Shown here: piece by piece, positions 36,051 to 43,904 of the stretch
Position numbering within the stretch: the stretch's first letter is position 1
How the letters are laid out: every line of letters begins with the position of its first letter
Assembly: GCA_963802905.1 (NCBI GenBank)
Contig: CAWDKH010000021.1
Location: 37,178 to 101,177 of the forward strand
Direction: 5' to 3'
Source of the DNA: DASQFQ01 sp963802905
GTDB taxonomy: Bacteria > Actinomycetota > Thermoleophilia > Solirubrobacterales > Solirubrobacteraceae
DNA length: 64,000 nt
Program-made: the position numbers and the translations under genes
The notes under the pieces: generated by a model
The model's input: only the letters and a program-made list of their open reading frames with translations
What the model was told of the DNA's origin: nothing
Databases searched by the model: none

Positions 36051-36093
36051 GTTAGACCGGGGTTAGACCGGCCTGCCGCAGGGTGGTTAGAGT
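36051..36093 (+). promoter_or_regulatory. SARP-type direct-repeat operator and -10 box
   Basis: GTTAGAC at 36051 and again at 36062 are heptamers 11 bp apart, the spacing bound by SARP/AfsR regulators. A third, GTTAGAG at 36086, overlaps the -10 box TAGAGT (36088-36093). The first two lie over the -35 position. It sits directly upstream of a SARP-domain gene, so autoregulation is likely. Confidence 0.55.
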
Positions 36094-36121
36094 CGTGCAA
36101 CACCAGCCGGACAAAGCCACC

Positions 36122-39100
36122 ATGGAACTTCGTGTTCTCGGCCCGGTCGAGGCCAGCGCCGACTCAGAGTCGCTCGCGCTCGGAGGAACCAAGCAGCGGG
36201 CGGTCTTGGCGATGCTGGCCCTGGACGCCAATCGCACGGTCCCCGCGGACCACCTGATCGAGGGCCTGTGGGGCGAGGACCCGCCCGTCAGCGCGGCGAA
36301 GATGGTCCAGAACTACGTGTGGCGGCTGCGCACGGTACTTGGCGAGCGCACCGGCGCGGAGATCCTCACGCGCGGGCGCGGCTACGAGCTGCGCGTGGAC
36401 CCTGACTCGGTCGACGTGCGCCGATTCCAGCGATTGTTGGCCGAGGCCAACCGCGCCGGGGCCGGCGGCGAGCCGGCCGACGCCGCGCGCGAGGCGCTCG
36501 CGCTGTGGCGCGGCCCGGCGCTGGCCGACGTGGTCGACGCGCCGTTCGCCGCGCCGGAGATCCGGCGCCTCGAGGAGCTGCGCGTCGAGGCCGTCGAGCT
36601 CGCGCTCGACGCGGACCTGGCCGCGGGGCACCATCTGGAGGTCGCCGGGGAGATCGACGCGATCGTCGCCGAGCACCCGCTGCGCGAGCGCCTGCATGCC
36701 CAGCGCATGCTCGCGCTGTACCGCTGCGGGCGCCAGGCGGAGGCGCTCGACGCCTACCGGGAAGCGCGAAGCACGCTCGTGGACGAGGTCGGCGTCGAGC
36801 CGGGCCCGGAGCTGCGCCGTCTGCACGAGGCGATCCTCCGCCAGGACCCCGCGCTCGACGTCGAGGTCGCCGTGCGGGAGCTGCCGCGCGAGCTCGACGC
36901 CGCCGCCGCGCCGCCGCTCGCCGGGCGCGATGACGAGCTCGCGTGGTTGCGTGCACAGTGGCAGCGCGCGCGGGCGGGCGAGGGCGCGCTCGTCGCCCTG
37001 CTGGGGCCGCCGGGGATCGGCAAGACGCGGCTGGCCGCGGAGCTCGCCGGTGTCGTGCACGGCGAAGGGGCGACCGTCGTGTACGCGGCGGGCGCGCGAG
37101 CGCCCGACGTCGCGCTCGCCTCGATCGCGAGGACGCGCCGGGTGCCGCGGCCTGTGTTGCTCGTCCTCGACGATGCGGATCGCGCCGGCGCTGCCGTCCG
37201 CGCTGCGGTCGCCGAGCCCAGCGGCGAGGCCTGCCTGGTGCTCGTCACGGGGCGGGCTGCCGCGGACCTCGCGGCGAGCGCGACGTGCTCGCTGGCGCCG
37301 CTCGACGCCGCCGGCGTCCGCCGCATCGCCCTGCGTTACGGAGACGAGCCGCCCGTCGACGCGCTCCTCAGCGCGAGCGACGGGGTCCCTGAGCGTGTCC
37401 ACGAGCTCGCGAGTGCCTGGGCGCGGCGCGAGGCTGCGCGGCGGGTCGACGCTGTCGCCGACCGCGCCGCCGCGGGCCGCGAGCAGGCGCGGGCGCTCGA
37501 GAGCGAGCTGGCTGGGAGCGTCGCCGCGCTCCAGTCCACCCATGAGCGCGCGGACGTGCTCGCCGCGGCCCACCACGGGTCGGCGATGATCTGTCCGTTC
37601 AAGGGGCTCGCCACCTTCGACGTCGATGACGCCGATTACTTCTTCGGGCGCGAGCAGCTCGTCGCGCAGCTCGTCGCGCGCCTGGTCGGCGCGCCGCTGC
37701 TCGCGATCGTGGGCCCGTCGGGGAGCGGCAAGTCCTCGGCCCTGCGCGCCGGGCTGCTGCCGGCGCTCGCCACCGGGGTGCTCCCGGGCAGCGACGGCTG
37801 GGCGCGCGCGCTGTTCCGCCCCGGCGCCCACCCCGCGCGCGAGCTGCGGCGCGTGACCGACGGCCTCCCGAGGGATCGCCGCGCCGTGCTGGCGGTCGAC
37901 CAGTTCGAGGAGATCTTCACGGCCTGCCGCGACGCGCAGGAGCGCGAGGCGTTCGTCGATGACCTCGTGCGCGAGGCGCACGATCCGGACGGCCACACCG
38001 TCGTCGTGCTGGCACTGCGCGCCGACTTCTACACCCGCTGCGCCGAATTCCCCGAGCTCGCGCGCCTCGTCGGCGCCAACCACGTGCTGGTCGGCCCGAT
38101 GGCCCGCGACGAGCTGCGGCGGGCGATCACGCGGCCCGCCGCGCGTGTCGGGCTGCGCGTCGAGCCCGAGCTCGAGGACGCGCTCGTCGAGGACGTGGCG
38201 GGCCAGCCCGGTGCCCTCCCGCTCCTGTCGACGGCGCTGCTCGAGCTGTGGCGGCAGCGCCGCGGCCGCGAGCTGCAGCTCGCCGCCTACCGCCGCGCGG
38301 GCGGCGTCGAGGGCGCGGTGGCGCGGTTGGCCGAGGACGCCTTCGGTCGCCTCGAGCCGCCGGAGCGGGAGGTCGCGCGCGCGCTCCTGCTCCGCCTCGC
38401 CGATGAGGGTGAGGACGGAACGATCGTTCGCCGCCGCGTCCCGCTGGACGAGCTCGAGCCGGAGCGCAGCGAGCGCTTCGCCCGAGTGCTCGACGTCCTC
38501 GCCGAGCGCCGGCTGCTGACGGTGAGCGCCGGAACGGTCGAGGTCGCTCACGAAGCGCTGCTGCGCGAGTGGCCGCGTCTGCGCGGCTGGCTGGAGGAGG
38601 ACGCTGAGGGTCGGCGCCTGCAGCGGCAGCTCGCCCAGGCGGCGCGCGACTGGGACGCCGGCGGCCGCGACCCTGGCGAGCTCTACCGCGGTGGGCGGCT
38701 GGCGTCGGCACTCGAGTGGCGCGGCGCGCACGAGACCGAGCTCAACGCCGCCGAGCACGCGTTCCTTGACGCCGGGAAGACCGCGAGCGAGCGCGCCCGC
38801 CGCCGGTTACGGCTCGTGCTCGCCGGCATGCTCGCCCTCGTGGTGCTCGCCAGCGGGGCGGCGCTGGCTGCGCTGGAAGGGCAGGACCGGGCGCAGGAGC
38901 AGGCGCAGGCCGCAGAGGCGCAGCGGCTCGGCGCCGACGCGGCGAGCGAGTCGGCGCTCGACCGCTCGCTCCTGCTGGCGCGGCAGGGCGTCGCCCTCGA
39001 CGACACGCCCGCGACGCGGGACAACCTGCTGGCCGCGCTGCGCCGCAGTCCGGCCGCCGTCGGGGTGATGCGCGGCGACGGCGACATTCTCAGCGCCATC

Positions 39101-40945
39101 GACGTCGACCCGGCCGGCCGGACCATCGCGGTCGGCGACTCCAACGGCACGGTCATGTTCCTCGACGCCCGCACGCGGCGGCGACTGGCCAAGCCGCACC
39201 AGAGCGGAGGCGTCTCCCGGGTCGTCTCGCTCGCGTTCAGCCCCGACGGCCGTCGAGTCGCAACGACGGGCTGGGATCAGCGCGGCGGCTTCGCTGACCT
39301 GTTCGAAGGGCGGACCGGGCGGCACATCGCCCGCCTCGACCCACAGGATCCGCTCAACGACATCGGCGCGAAGGTCAGCTTCTCGCCCGACTCGCGGGTG
39401 CTCGCCTTGCAGACGCAGAGCGAGCCCGCGTGGCCCAATCGGCTGCTGCGCTGGGATGCCAGGACGGGCCGTCCGCTCGTCCACGTTCAGGACATCCCCG
39501 GCCGGAAGTCTGTGCTGCTCGGGTACATCGGTTCACGGCCGATCACGTCGAGCACGAAGGACGGTACGACCGTCATGCGCGACGCCGCCACGCTGGACGG
39601 CATCCGCCGGTACCCGGTGGCCGACTCCGTCGCCGCAACCTCGCCGGCTCGGGGGCTGATCGCCTTCGGATCGCGCGAAGGCACCGTGCGGCTGCTCGAC
39701 ACCCGCACCGGCGCCATCGACGAGGCCAGGACGCGCCACGACGGCGCCGTGACGAGCATGCGCTTCAGCTCGAACGGCCGCCGGCTCCTGACCGCGGGGA
39801 ACGACGAGCGCCTGATCGTGTGGGACACACGGCGCTTCACGCCGATCGAGGCGCTCCCGGCCCGCGGCCGCGGCCGGCTCATGGACGTGGCCATCACGCG
39901 CGACGGCCGGACGGCCTATACCGCCGGCCGCGACGGCACCATGGTCGCGTGGGACCTTGACGGCGCGCGCCGGCTGGAGCGTCCCTTGGAGTCGGTTGGG
40001 GCGGCGCGGGCGTTCGCCGCGACCGGCCTGGGCTCGCCGATCGCCACCACTGACGCGGGCGGCTTCGTCGAGCTCGTCGACGGCCGGACGGTGCGCCCGA
40101 GCGGCCGGGTGCGCGTCGCCCGCGAGGCGCCCATGGGCCTGGCGGTGTCTCCGGACGGCCGATCGCTTGCGAGCACCACCGCCCCCGGCGGGCTCTCGTT
40201 CTGGGACGTGCGCGCCGGCCGGCGACTGGGAGGCGTGCAGACGGTGCACGCAGCGGCCTGGACCCTCGCCTTCAGCGGTGACGGGCGCTGGCTCGCCGTC
40301 GGCGGTGCCGGCTCGATCGCGCAACTCTGGGATGCGCGCCGCCCGAGACTGGCGGGAAGCATCGAACGCAGCGTCTTCGACCTGAGCCTGAGCAAGGACG
40401 GCGCCACCCTGGCAGCAACCGTCAGGGGCGATACGTTCGGCGGCGGCCTCGAGCTCTACTCCGTCCCCGACCTCGAGCGCATCCGGAGCGTGCGGATGCC
40501 GGCGGGCGAGCTGGGGCGCTTCACGCAGAACGGGCGCTCGTTCGTCTACGGAGACCTCCAGGGCCGCGTATGGATCCTCGACACCCGCACCTGGAAGCCG
40601 CGGGGACGCCCGCTGCGCGTCCAAGGCTCAGTCATCGCGGCCGATCTCAGCGCCGACGGCCGCTGGCTCGCCACGACCTACGGCGACGGGACGGCGCGGC
40701 TGTGGGATGCCGCCTCGGGCCGCCCTGTCGGCGCGCCGCTGACGAGCGCCAGCGGCAACATCCTCAGCACGGCGTTCGTCCGCGGTGGCAGTGAGCTCGC
40801 TGTCGTGACCGAGCGCGGCGGCTATGTCTGGGACGTGCGCCCCGAGTCGTGGGAGCGCCGCGCCTGTGCCGTCGCCGGGCGCCGGCTCACGCGCGCCGAG
40901 TGGGAGGCCGCGCTGCCCGGCCGCGACTACGCGCCGGCCTGCTAG
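36122..40945 (+). CDS. SARP-BTAD / STAND ATPase / WD40 regulator with membrane segment
   Basis: 1607 residues. In order: OmpR-like winged helix (MELRVLGPVEA, residues 1-95), bacterial transcriptional activation domain (about 100-245), a first P-loop GPPGIGKTRL (about 294) whose domain looks shortened, then CPFKGLATFDVDDADYFFGR and an nSTAND1-type NTPase with GPSGSGKSSALRAGLLPAL (about 530) and AVDQFEEIFT, a hydrophobic helix of about 22 residues near 895-918, and WD40-like repeats (for example SLAFSPDGRRVA, SMRFSSNGRRLLTAG) to the C-terminus. Start ATG 36122 matches SARP openings. Likely an ATP-gated activator sensing a partner through the WD40 propeller. The membrane helix would put the propeller outside or tether the protein. 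Confidence 0.85.
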   Translation: MELRVLGPVEASADSESLALGGTKQRAVLAMLALDANRTVPADHLIEGLWGEDPPVSAAKMVQNYVWRLRTVLGERTGAEILTRGRGYELRVDPDSVDVRRFQRLLAEANRAGAGGEPADAAREALALWRGPALADVVDAPFAAPEIRRLEELRVEAVELALDADLAAGHHLEVAGEIDAIVAEHPLRERLHAQRMLALYRCGRQAEALDAYREARSTLVDEVGVEPGPELRRLHEAILRQDPALDVEVAVRELPRELDAAAAPPLAGRDDELAWLRAQWQRARAGEGALVALLGPPGIGKTRLAAELAGVVHGEGATVVYAAGARAPDVALASIARTRRVPRPVLLVLDDADRAGAAVRAAVAEPSGEACLVLVTGRAAADLAASATCSLAPLDAAGVRRIALRYGDEPPVDALLSASDGVPERVHELASAWARREAARRVDAVADRAAAGREQARALESELAGSVAALQSTHERADVLAAAHHGSAMICPFKGLATFDVDDADYFFGREQLVAQLVARLVGAPLLAIVGPSGSGKSSALRAGLLPALATGVLPGSDGWARALFRPGAHPARELRRVTDGLPRDRRAVLAVDQFEEIFTACRDAQEREAFVDDLVREAHDPDGHTVVVLALRADFYTRCAEFPELARLVGANHVLVGPMARDELRRAITRPAARVGLRVEPELEDALVEDVAGQPGALPLLSTALLELWRQRRGRELQLAAYRRAGGVEGAVARLAEDAFGRLEPPEREVARALLLRLADEGEDGTIVRRRVPLDELEPERSERFARVLDVLAERRLLTVSAGTVEVAHEALLREWPRLRGWLEEDAEGRRLQRQLAQAARDWDAGGRDPGELYRGGRLASALEWRGAHETELNAAEHAFLDAGKTASERARRRLRLVLAGMLALVVLASGAALAALEGQDRAQEQAQAAEAQRLGADAASESALDRSLLLARQGVALDDTPATRDNLLAALRRSPAAVGVMRGDGDILSAIDVDPAGRTIAVGDSNGTVMFLDARTRRRLAKPHQSGGVSRVVSLAFSPDGRRVATTGWDQRGGFADLFEGRTGRHIARLDPQDPLNDIGAKVSFSPDSRVLALQTQSEPAWPNRLLRWDARTGRPLVHVQDIPGRKSVLLGYIGSRPITSSTKDGTTVMRDAATLDGIRRYPVADSVAATSPARGLIAFGSREGTVRLLDTRTGAIDEARTRHDGAVTSMRFSSNGRRLLTAGNDERLIVWDTRRFTPIEALPARGRGRLMDVAITRDGRTAYTAGRDGTMVAWDLDGARRLERPLESVGAARAFAATGLGSPIATTDAGGFVELVDGRTVRPSGRVRVAREAPMGLAVSPDGRSLASTTAPGGLSFWDVRAGRRLGGVQTVHAAAWTLAFSGDGRWLAVGGAGSIAQLWDARRPRLAGSIERSVFDLSLSKDGATLAATVRGDTFGGGLELYSVPDLERIRSVRMPAGELGRFTQNGRSFVYGDLQGRVWILDTRTWKPRGRPLRVQGSVIAADLSADGRWLATTYGDGTARLWDAASGRPVGAPLTSASGNILSTAFVRGGSELAVVTERGGYVWDVRPESWERRACAVAGRRLTRAEWEAALPGRDYAPAC

Positions 40946-41538
40946 CGGCGCTCGAGCGCCAACCGCACGCCCAGCGCCACGAGCACCGCACCCGTGAACC
41001 GCTCGACCCGCGCGAGCCACGGCCCGTCCACGAACGCCCGCCGCGTTCGCGCCACCCCATAAGCGAGCGCCGAGTACCAGACGAGGTCGAGCGCCACGAC
41101 CATCGCCGCCATCCCCAGCGCGCTCGGCAGCACCGGCGCGCCGTCCGGGACGAACTGCGGGAACAGCGCGACGAAGAACACCGCCAGCTTCGGGTTGGCG
41201 AGGCTCGTGACCAGCCCCTGCCGGAGCGCGGTGCCCGGCGGCGGTGGCGGGGCCTGCGCGCGCCGTCCCAGCAGCCCCTGCAGACCCAGCACGATCAGGA
41301 CGATCGCGCCGATCAGCTTGATCGTCGTGAACAGTGAGGCCGAGGCGGCCACTACCGCGGCCACACCGACCGCCGCGAACACCGCCCAGGCGAGGATCCC
41401 CAGGGAGTTGCCGACCGTGACGAGCAGCGCCTCGCGCCGTCCGCCGCGCACCGCGCTGCGGACGACCAGCGCGGTCGCGACCCCCGGCGTGACCGTCAGG
41501 AGCGCCGCGACCGGCAGGAACGCGAGGAAGGTGCTCAG
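40942..41538 (-). CDS. LysE/RhtB family exporter
   Basis: 198 residues if started at CTG 41538: LSTFLAFLPVAALLTVTPGV then VRSAVRGGRREALLVTVGNS, six membrane helices, family loop ANPKLAVFFVALFPQFV. The TPG motif of helix 1 is diagnostic for LysE/RhtB amino-acid exporters. The first conventional start (GTG 41451) would remove it, so a CTG start or an uncorrected base is inferred. It follows the grxD stop by one base. Stop shares CTAG with the SARP-type gene. Confidence 0.8.
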   Translation of the reverse strand: MSTFLAFLPVAALLTVTPGVATALVVRSAVRGGRREALLVTVGNSLGILAWAVFAAVGVAAVVAASASLFTTIKLIGAIVLIVLGLQGLLGRRAQAPPPPPGTALRQGLVTSLANPKLAVFFVALFPQFVPDGAPVLPSALGMAAMVVALDLVWYSALAYGVARTRRAFVDGPWLARVERFTGAVLVALGVRLALERR

Positions 41539-41539
41539 C

Positions 41540-41947
41540 TCAGGCGAGCTTGTTGTCGATCTGCAGCGGCGGGGCGCCGGGCTCGGCGGCCGCGGGGGCC
41601 TCGGCCGGCGCGTCGGTCGGCGCCTCGACGCCCATGACCTGGGCGAGCTCGCCGGACTCGTACATCTCGGTGACGATGTCGCACCCGCCCACCAGCTCGC
41701 CCTTCACGAACAGCTGGGGGATCGTCGGCCAGTTCGACAGCTGCGACAGCTCCTGTCGGATCCGCGGATCCGGAAGGACGTCGACGGCCGCGTAGGGCTT
41801 GCCGAGCGCCTCAAGCGCCGCGGCGGTGCGGGCCGAGAAGCCGCACATCGGCTGCTCCGGCGTGCCCTTCATGAAAAGGATGACCTCGTGCTCGCCGATC
41901 GCATCTTGGATCGCCTCGCGGATGGGGTTCTCCGTGGTCTCGCTCAC
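41540..41947 (-). CDS. grxD: monothiol glutaredoxin, Grx4/GrxD type
   Basis: 135 residues. ILFMKGTPEQPMCGFSART places the CGFS active site at Cys35, and PDPRIRQELSQLSNWPTIPQ and GGCDIVTEMYESGEL bind glutathione in the family. An Ala/Pro-rich tail of about 30 residues is extra. CGFS glutaredoxins carry [2Fe-2S] clusters and work with BolA, which is the gene immediately upstream in the same operon. GTG start. Confidence 0.9.
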   Translation of the reverse strand: MSETTENPIREAIQDAIGEHEVILFMKGTPEQPMCGFSARTAAALEALGKPYAAVDVLPDPRIRQELSQLSNWPTIPQLFVKGELVGGCDIVTEMYESGELAQVMGVEAPTDAPAEAPAAAEPGAPPLQIDNKLA

Positions 41948-41954
41948 GTGTGCG

Positions 41955-42182
41955 TCACTCCGCTCTGGTTTCGAGGGACAAGGCGTGGATGGGTCCGCCG
42001 ATCTCGGCGCCGAAGACCTCGTAGACCCGCCGGTGCTGCTCGATCCGGCTCATCTGCGCGAACTCCGGTGCCACGACCCGCGCCCGGAAGTGGTCGCCCC
42101 CGCCGGTGAGGTCTGTGACCTCCACGCGCGCATCGGGTATGGCGGCCTCGATGCGTTCTTTCAGCTGCTCCGGTTGGGGCAT
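41955..42182 (-). CDS. bolA: BolA family protein
   Basis: 75 residues: LKERIEAAIPDARVEVTDLT, then GGGDHFRARVVAPEF and the HRRVYEVFG...HALSLETRAE core with the conserved C-terminal His. BolA proteins bind an Fe-S cluster jointly with CGFS glutaredoxins, and grxD follows 7 bp downstream. Leaderless-type start. Divergent from an IscA-type gene. Confidence 0.9.
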   Translation of the reverse strand: MPQPEQLKERIEAAIPDARVEVTDLTGGGDHFRARVVAPEFAQMSRIEQHRRVYEVFGAEIGGPIHALSLETRAE

Positions 42183-42194
42183 GGAACTAGCCTA
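42183..42194 (-). promoter_or_regulatory. leaderless -10 box for bolA-grxD
   Basis: Minus strand TAGGCT, 6 bases, then ATG at 42182. Confidence 0.5.
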
Positions 42195-42202
42195 GCGACC
42201 GC

Positions 42203-42208
42203 TACACT
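42203..42208 (+). promoter_or_regulatory. -10 box for IscA-type gene
   Basis: TACACT about 45 bases before the ATG at 42254, giving a leader of roughly 39 bases that contains GAAGGGGAG as ribosome-binding site. Confidence 0.4.
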
Positions 42209-42253
42209 TCGTGAAGCTTTGGACCGATAGGACGAAGGGGAGTACCGAAAGCC

Positions 42254-42607
42254 ATGATCACGTTCACCGACACGGGCGCCCAGAAGGTCAAGGAGTTTCT
42301 GGCTTCGCAGAACGCGGACGTCTCGACCTCCGGCCTGCGCGTTGGCGTGCGCGGTGGCGGCTGCTCGGGCTTCCAGTACGCCCTGGCGTTCGACACCCAG
42401 CGCGATGGCGACGAGGTCTTCGAGGACCACGGCCTGCGGCTGCTGGTCGACGGGCCGAGCCTGCCCTACGTCCGCGGAGCGGTCGTCGACTACGTCGAGG
42501 GCCTGCAGGGCGCCGGCTTCAAGGTGGACAACCCGAACGTGGTCGCGGCCTGCGGCTGCGGCTCGTCCTTCCGCGTCGCCGAAGAGGAAGAGGTCTCCGC
42601 GGTCTGA
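42254..42607 (+). CDS. HesB/IscA-family iron-sulfur carrier (ErpA-like)
   Basis: 117 residues. The three cluster-binding cysteines are in RGGGCSGFQYAL and ACGCGSSF near the C-terminus. A-type carriers receive Fe-S clusters and pass them to target proteins. Divergent from bolA-grxD, so three Fe-S trafficking genes share a 71-bp control region. ATG behind GAAGGGGAG. The stop TGA overlaps a CTG that may start the next gene. Confidence 0.9.
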   Translation: MITFTDTGAQKVKEFLASQNADVSTSGLRVGVRGGGCSGFQYALAFDTQRDGDEVFEDHGLRLLVDGPSLPYVRGAVVDYVEGLQGAGFKVDNPNVVAACGCGSSFRVAEEEEVSAV

Positions 42608-43904
42608 GACCGCGCTTCGCGGCGACCGCCCTGGTCGCCGCCGCAATCCTGTCCGGCTGCGGTGATTCGGACGGCACGAAGTCGGCCGACAAGCCGACCC
42701 GACCCGACCCCGACGCCGACTCCCGCCGAGACGCGCTCGCCGGAGGTGGCCAAGGGCAAGGCCCGCGGCGACCTCGCCGTCGGCCTGACCGAGCAGAACC
42801 CGAACCTGTTCTGGGCCCCGGGCGCCAAGAAGGACGTGCCGCCCGAGTTCGCCCGCTGGCAGGACGACACCGGCAAGCTCAAGCCCGCGTTCTTCCGGCT
42901 CGTGCTCGACTGGCCGTCGCTGCAACCGAACAAGGGCACCCCCGCCAACCTCGAGCAGCCCGATCGACGGCTGCCTGCGCGGCACCCCACCGTGCGCCGC
43001 CTGGGCGGGCGTCAAGGAGCAGCTCGCCGCGCTCGCCTCGCGCCAGAAGCAGCACAAGGGCGGCTGGGAGGTGCTCGTGGTCATCACCGGCTCGCCCGAG
43101 TGGGCCGCCCGCCCCGCCTCGGGCTGCGAGCGCCCGAACACGCAGCCGCGCTCGCGCGCCCCCAAGGCCTCGGCGATGGGCGCCTACCGCAAGCTCGTCA
43201 GCGACGTGATCGCGCTCGGCGGCAAAGTCGGCGTCGACCTGCGCTACTGGAGCGCCTGGAACGAGCCCAACCACCCGTTCTTCATCTCACCCCAGCGCGC
43301 GACCTGCGACGCCGCGGCGCCGTCGCTCGCGGTCAAGCGCTACGCCGAGCTGACGCGCAACCTCAAGCAGGCCCTCGACGACGCGCCCGGCGATCAGCAG
43401 TACGTGCTCGGCGAGCTCGCCGGCCTCGACGAGAGCAAGACGAAGAGCACGTCGCTCCAGGAGTTCCTGCGCAAGCTGCCGACCCCGATCGTTTGCGGCT
43501 CGACGATCCTCTCCCAGCACGGCTACATCACCGGCATCAACCCGGTCTCGCTGGCCGCCAAGGCCGCCGGCACCCACAGGTGCAAGAAGAAGCACGTGGT
43601 GTGGATGACCGAGACCGGCGTCGGCGCCCCGCATGCCGGCCAGGACAAGCGCACCAGCGCGCCGGCCGAGCGCCGCGCCTGCCGGCAGCTGCACAAGCGG
43701 CTGGTCCGGTGGTACGACGACCCGCGCGTGACCGCGGCCTTCCAGTACACGTTCCGCGAGGACGACGTCTTCCGCACCGGCCTGGTGACGACGGCGCTGG
43801 ACCGTGCTTTCCCGGTGCTCAAGGAGTGGCAGGCGTGGGGCGGAACCGAGCGGCCGAAGCCGACCGACCCGCCGCCGTCACACGCGCACTGCGCGAGTAC
43901 CTAG
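42604..43904 (+). CDS. lipoprotein with clan GH-A glycosidase-like domain (two frameshifts)
   Basis: 432 residues after removing one extra base near 42705 and one at 42961. Lipobox AAAILSGC, a Pro/Thr linker, then a TIM-barrel-like domain: VLDWPSLQPNKGTP, GVDLRYWSAWNEPNHPFF with the acid/base Glu of WNEPN, and VVWMTETGVGAPH with a possible nucleophile Glu. Similar to GH39/GH5-like proteins, and the substrate is unknown. No ATG/GTG/TTG is available: CTG at 42604, overlapping the upstream TGA and behind GAGGAAGAGG, fits best. The 3' end overlaps the convergent membrane-protein gene by 27 bp. Confidence 0.65.

Noticed and set aside
36164..38758. 864-codon open frame antisense to the SARP-STAND gene, and similar long antisense frames elsewhere
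   Set aside because: Products of third-position GC bias; their translations are low-complexity Arg/Ala/Gly/Val/Leu and show no family features, whereas the opposite strand encodes clear domains.
36122..40945. SARP-type regulator as the marker of a secondary-metabolite cluster
   Set aside because: No polyketide, peptide, terpene or other biosynthetic core gene lies within the window; PhzF and the ABC exporter alone are not enough.
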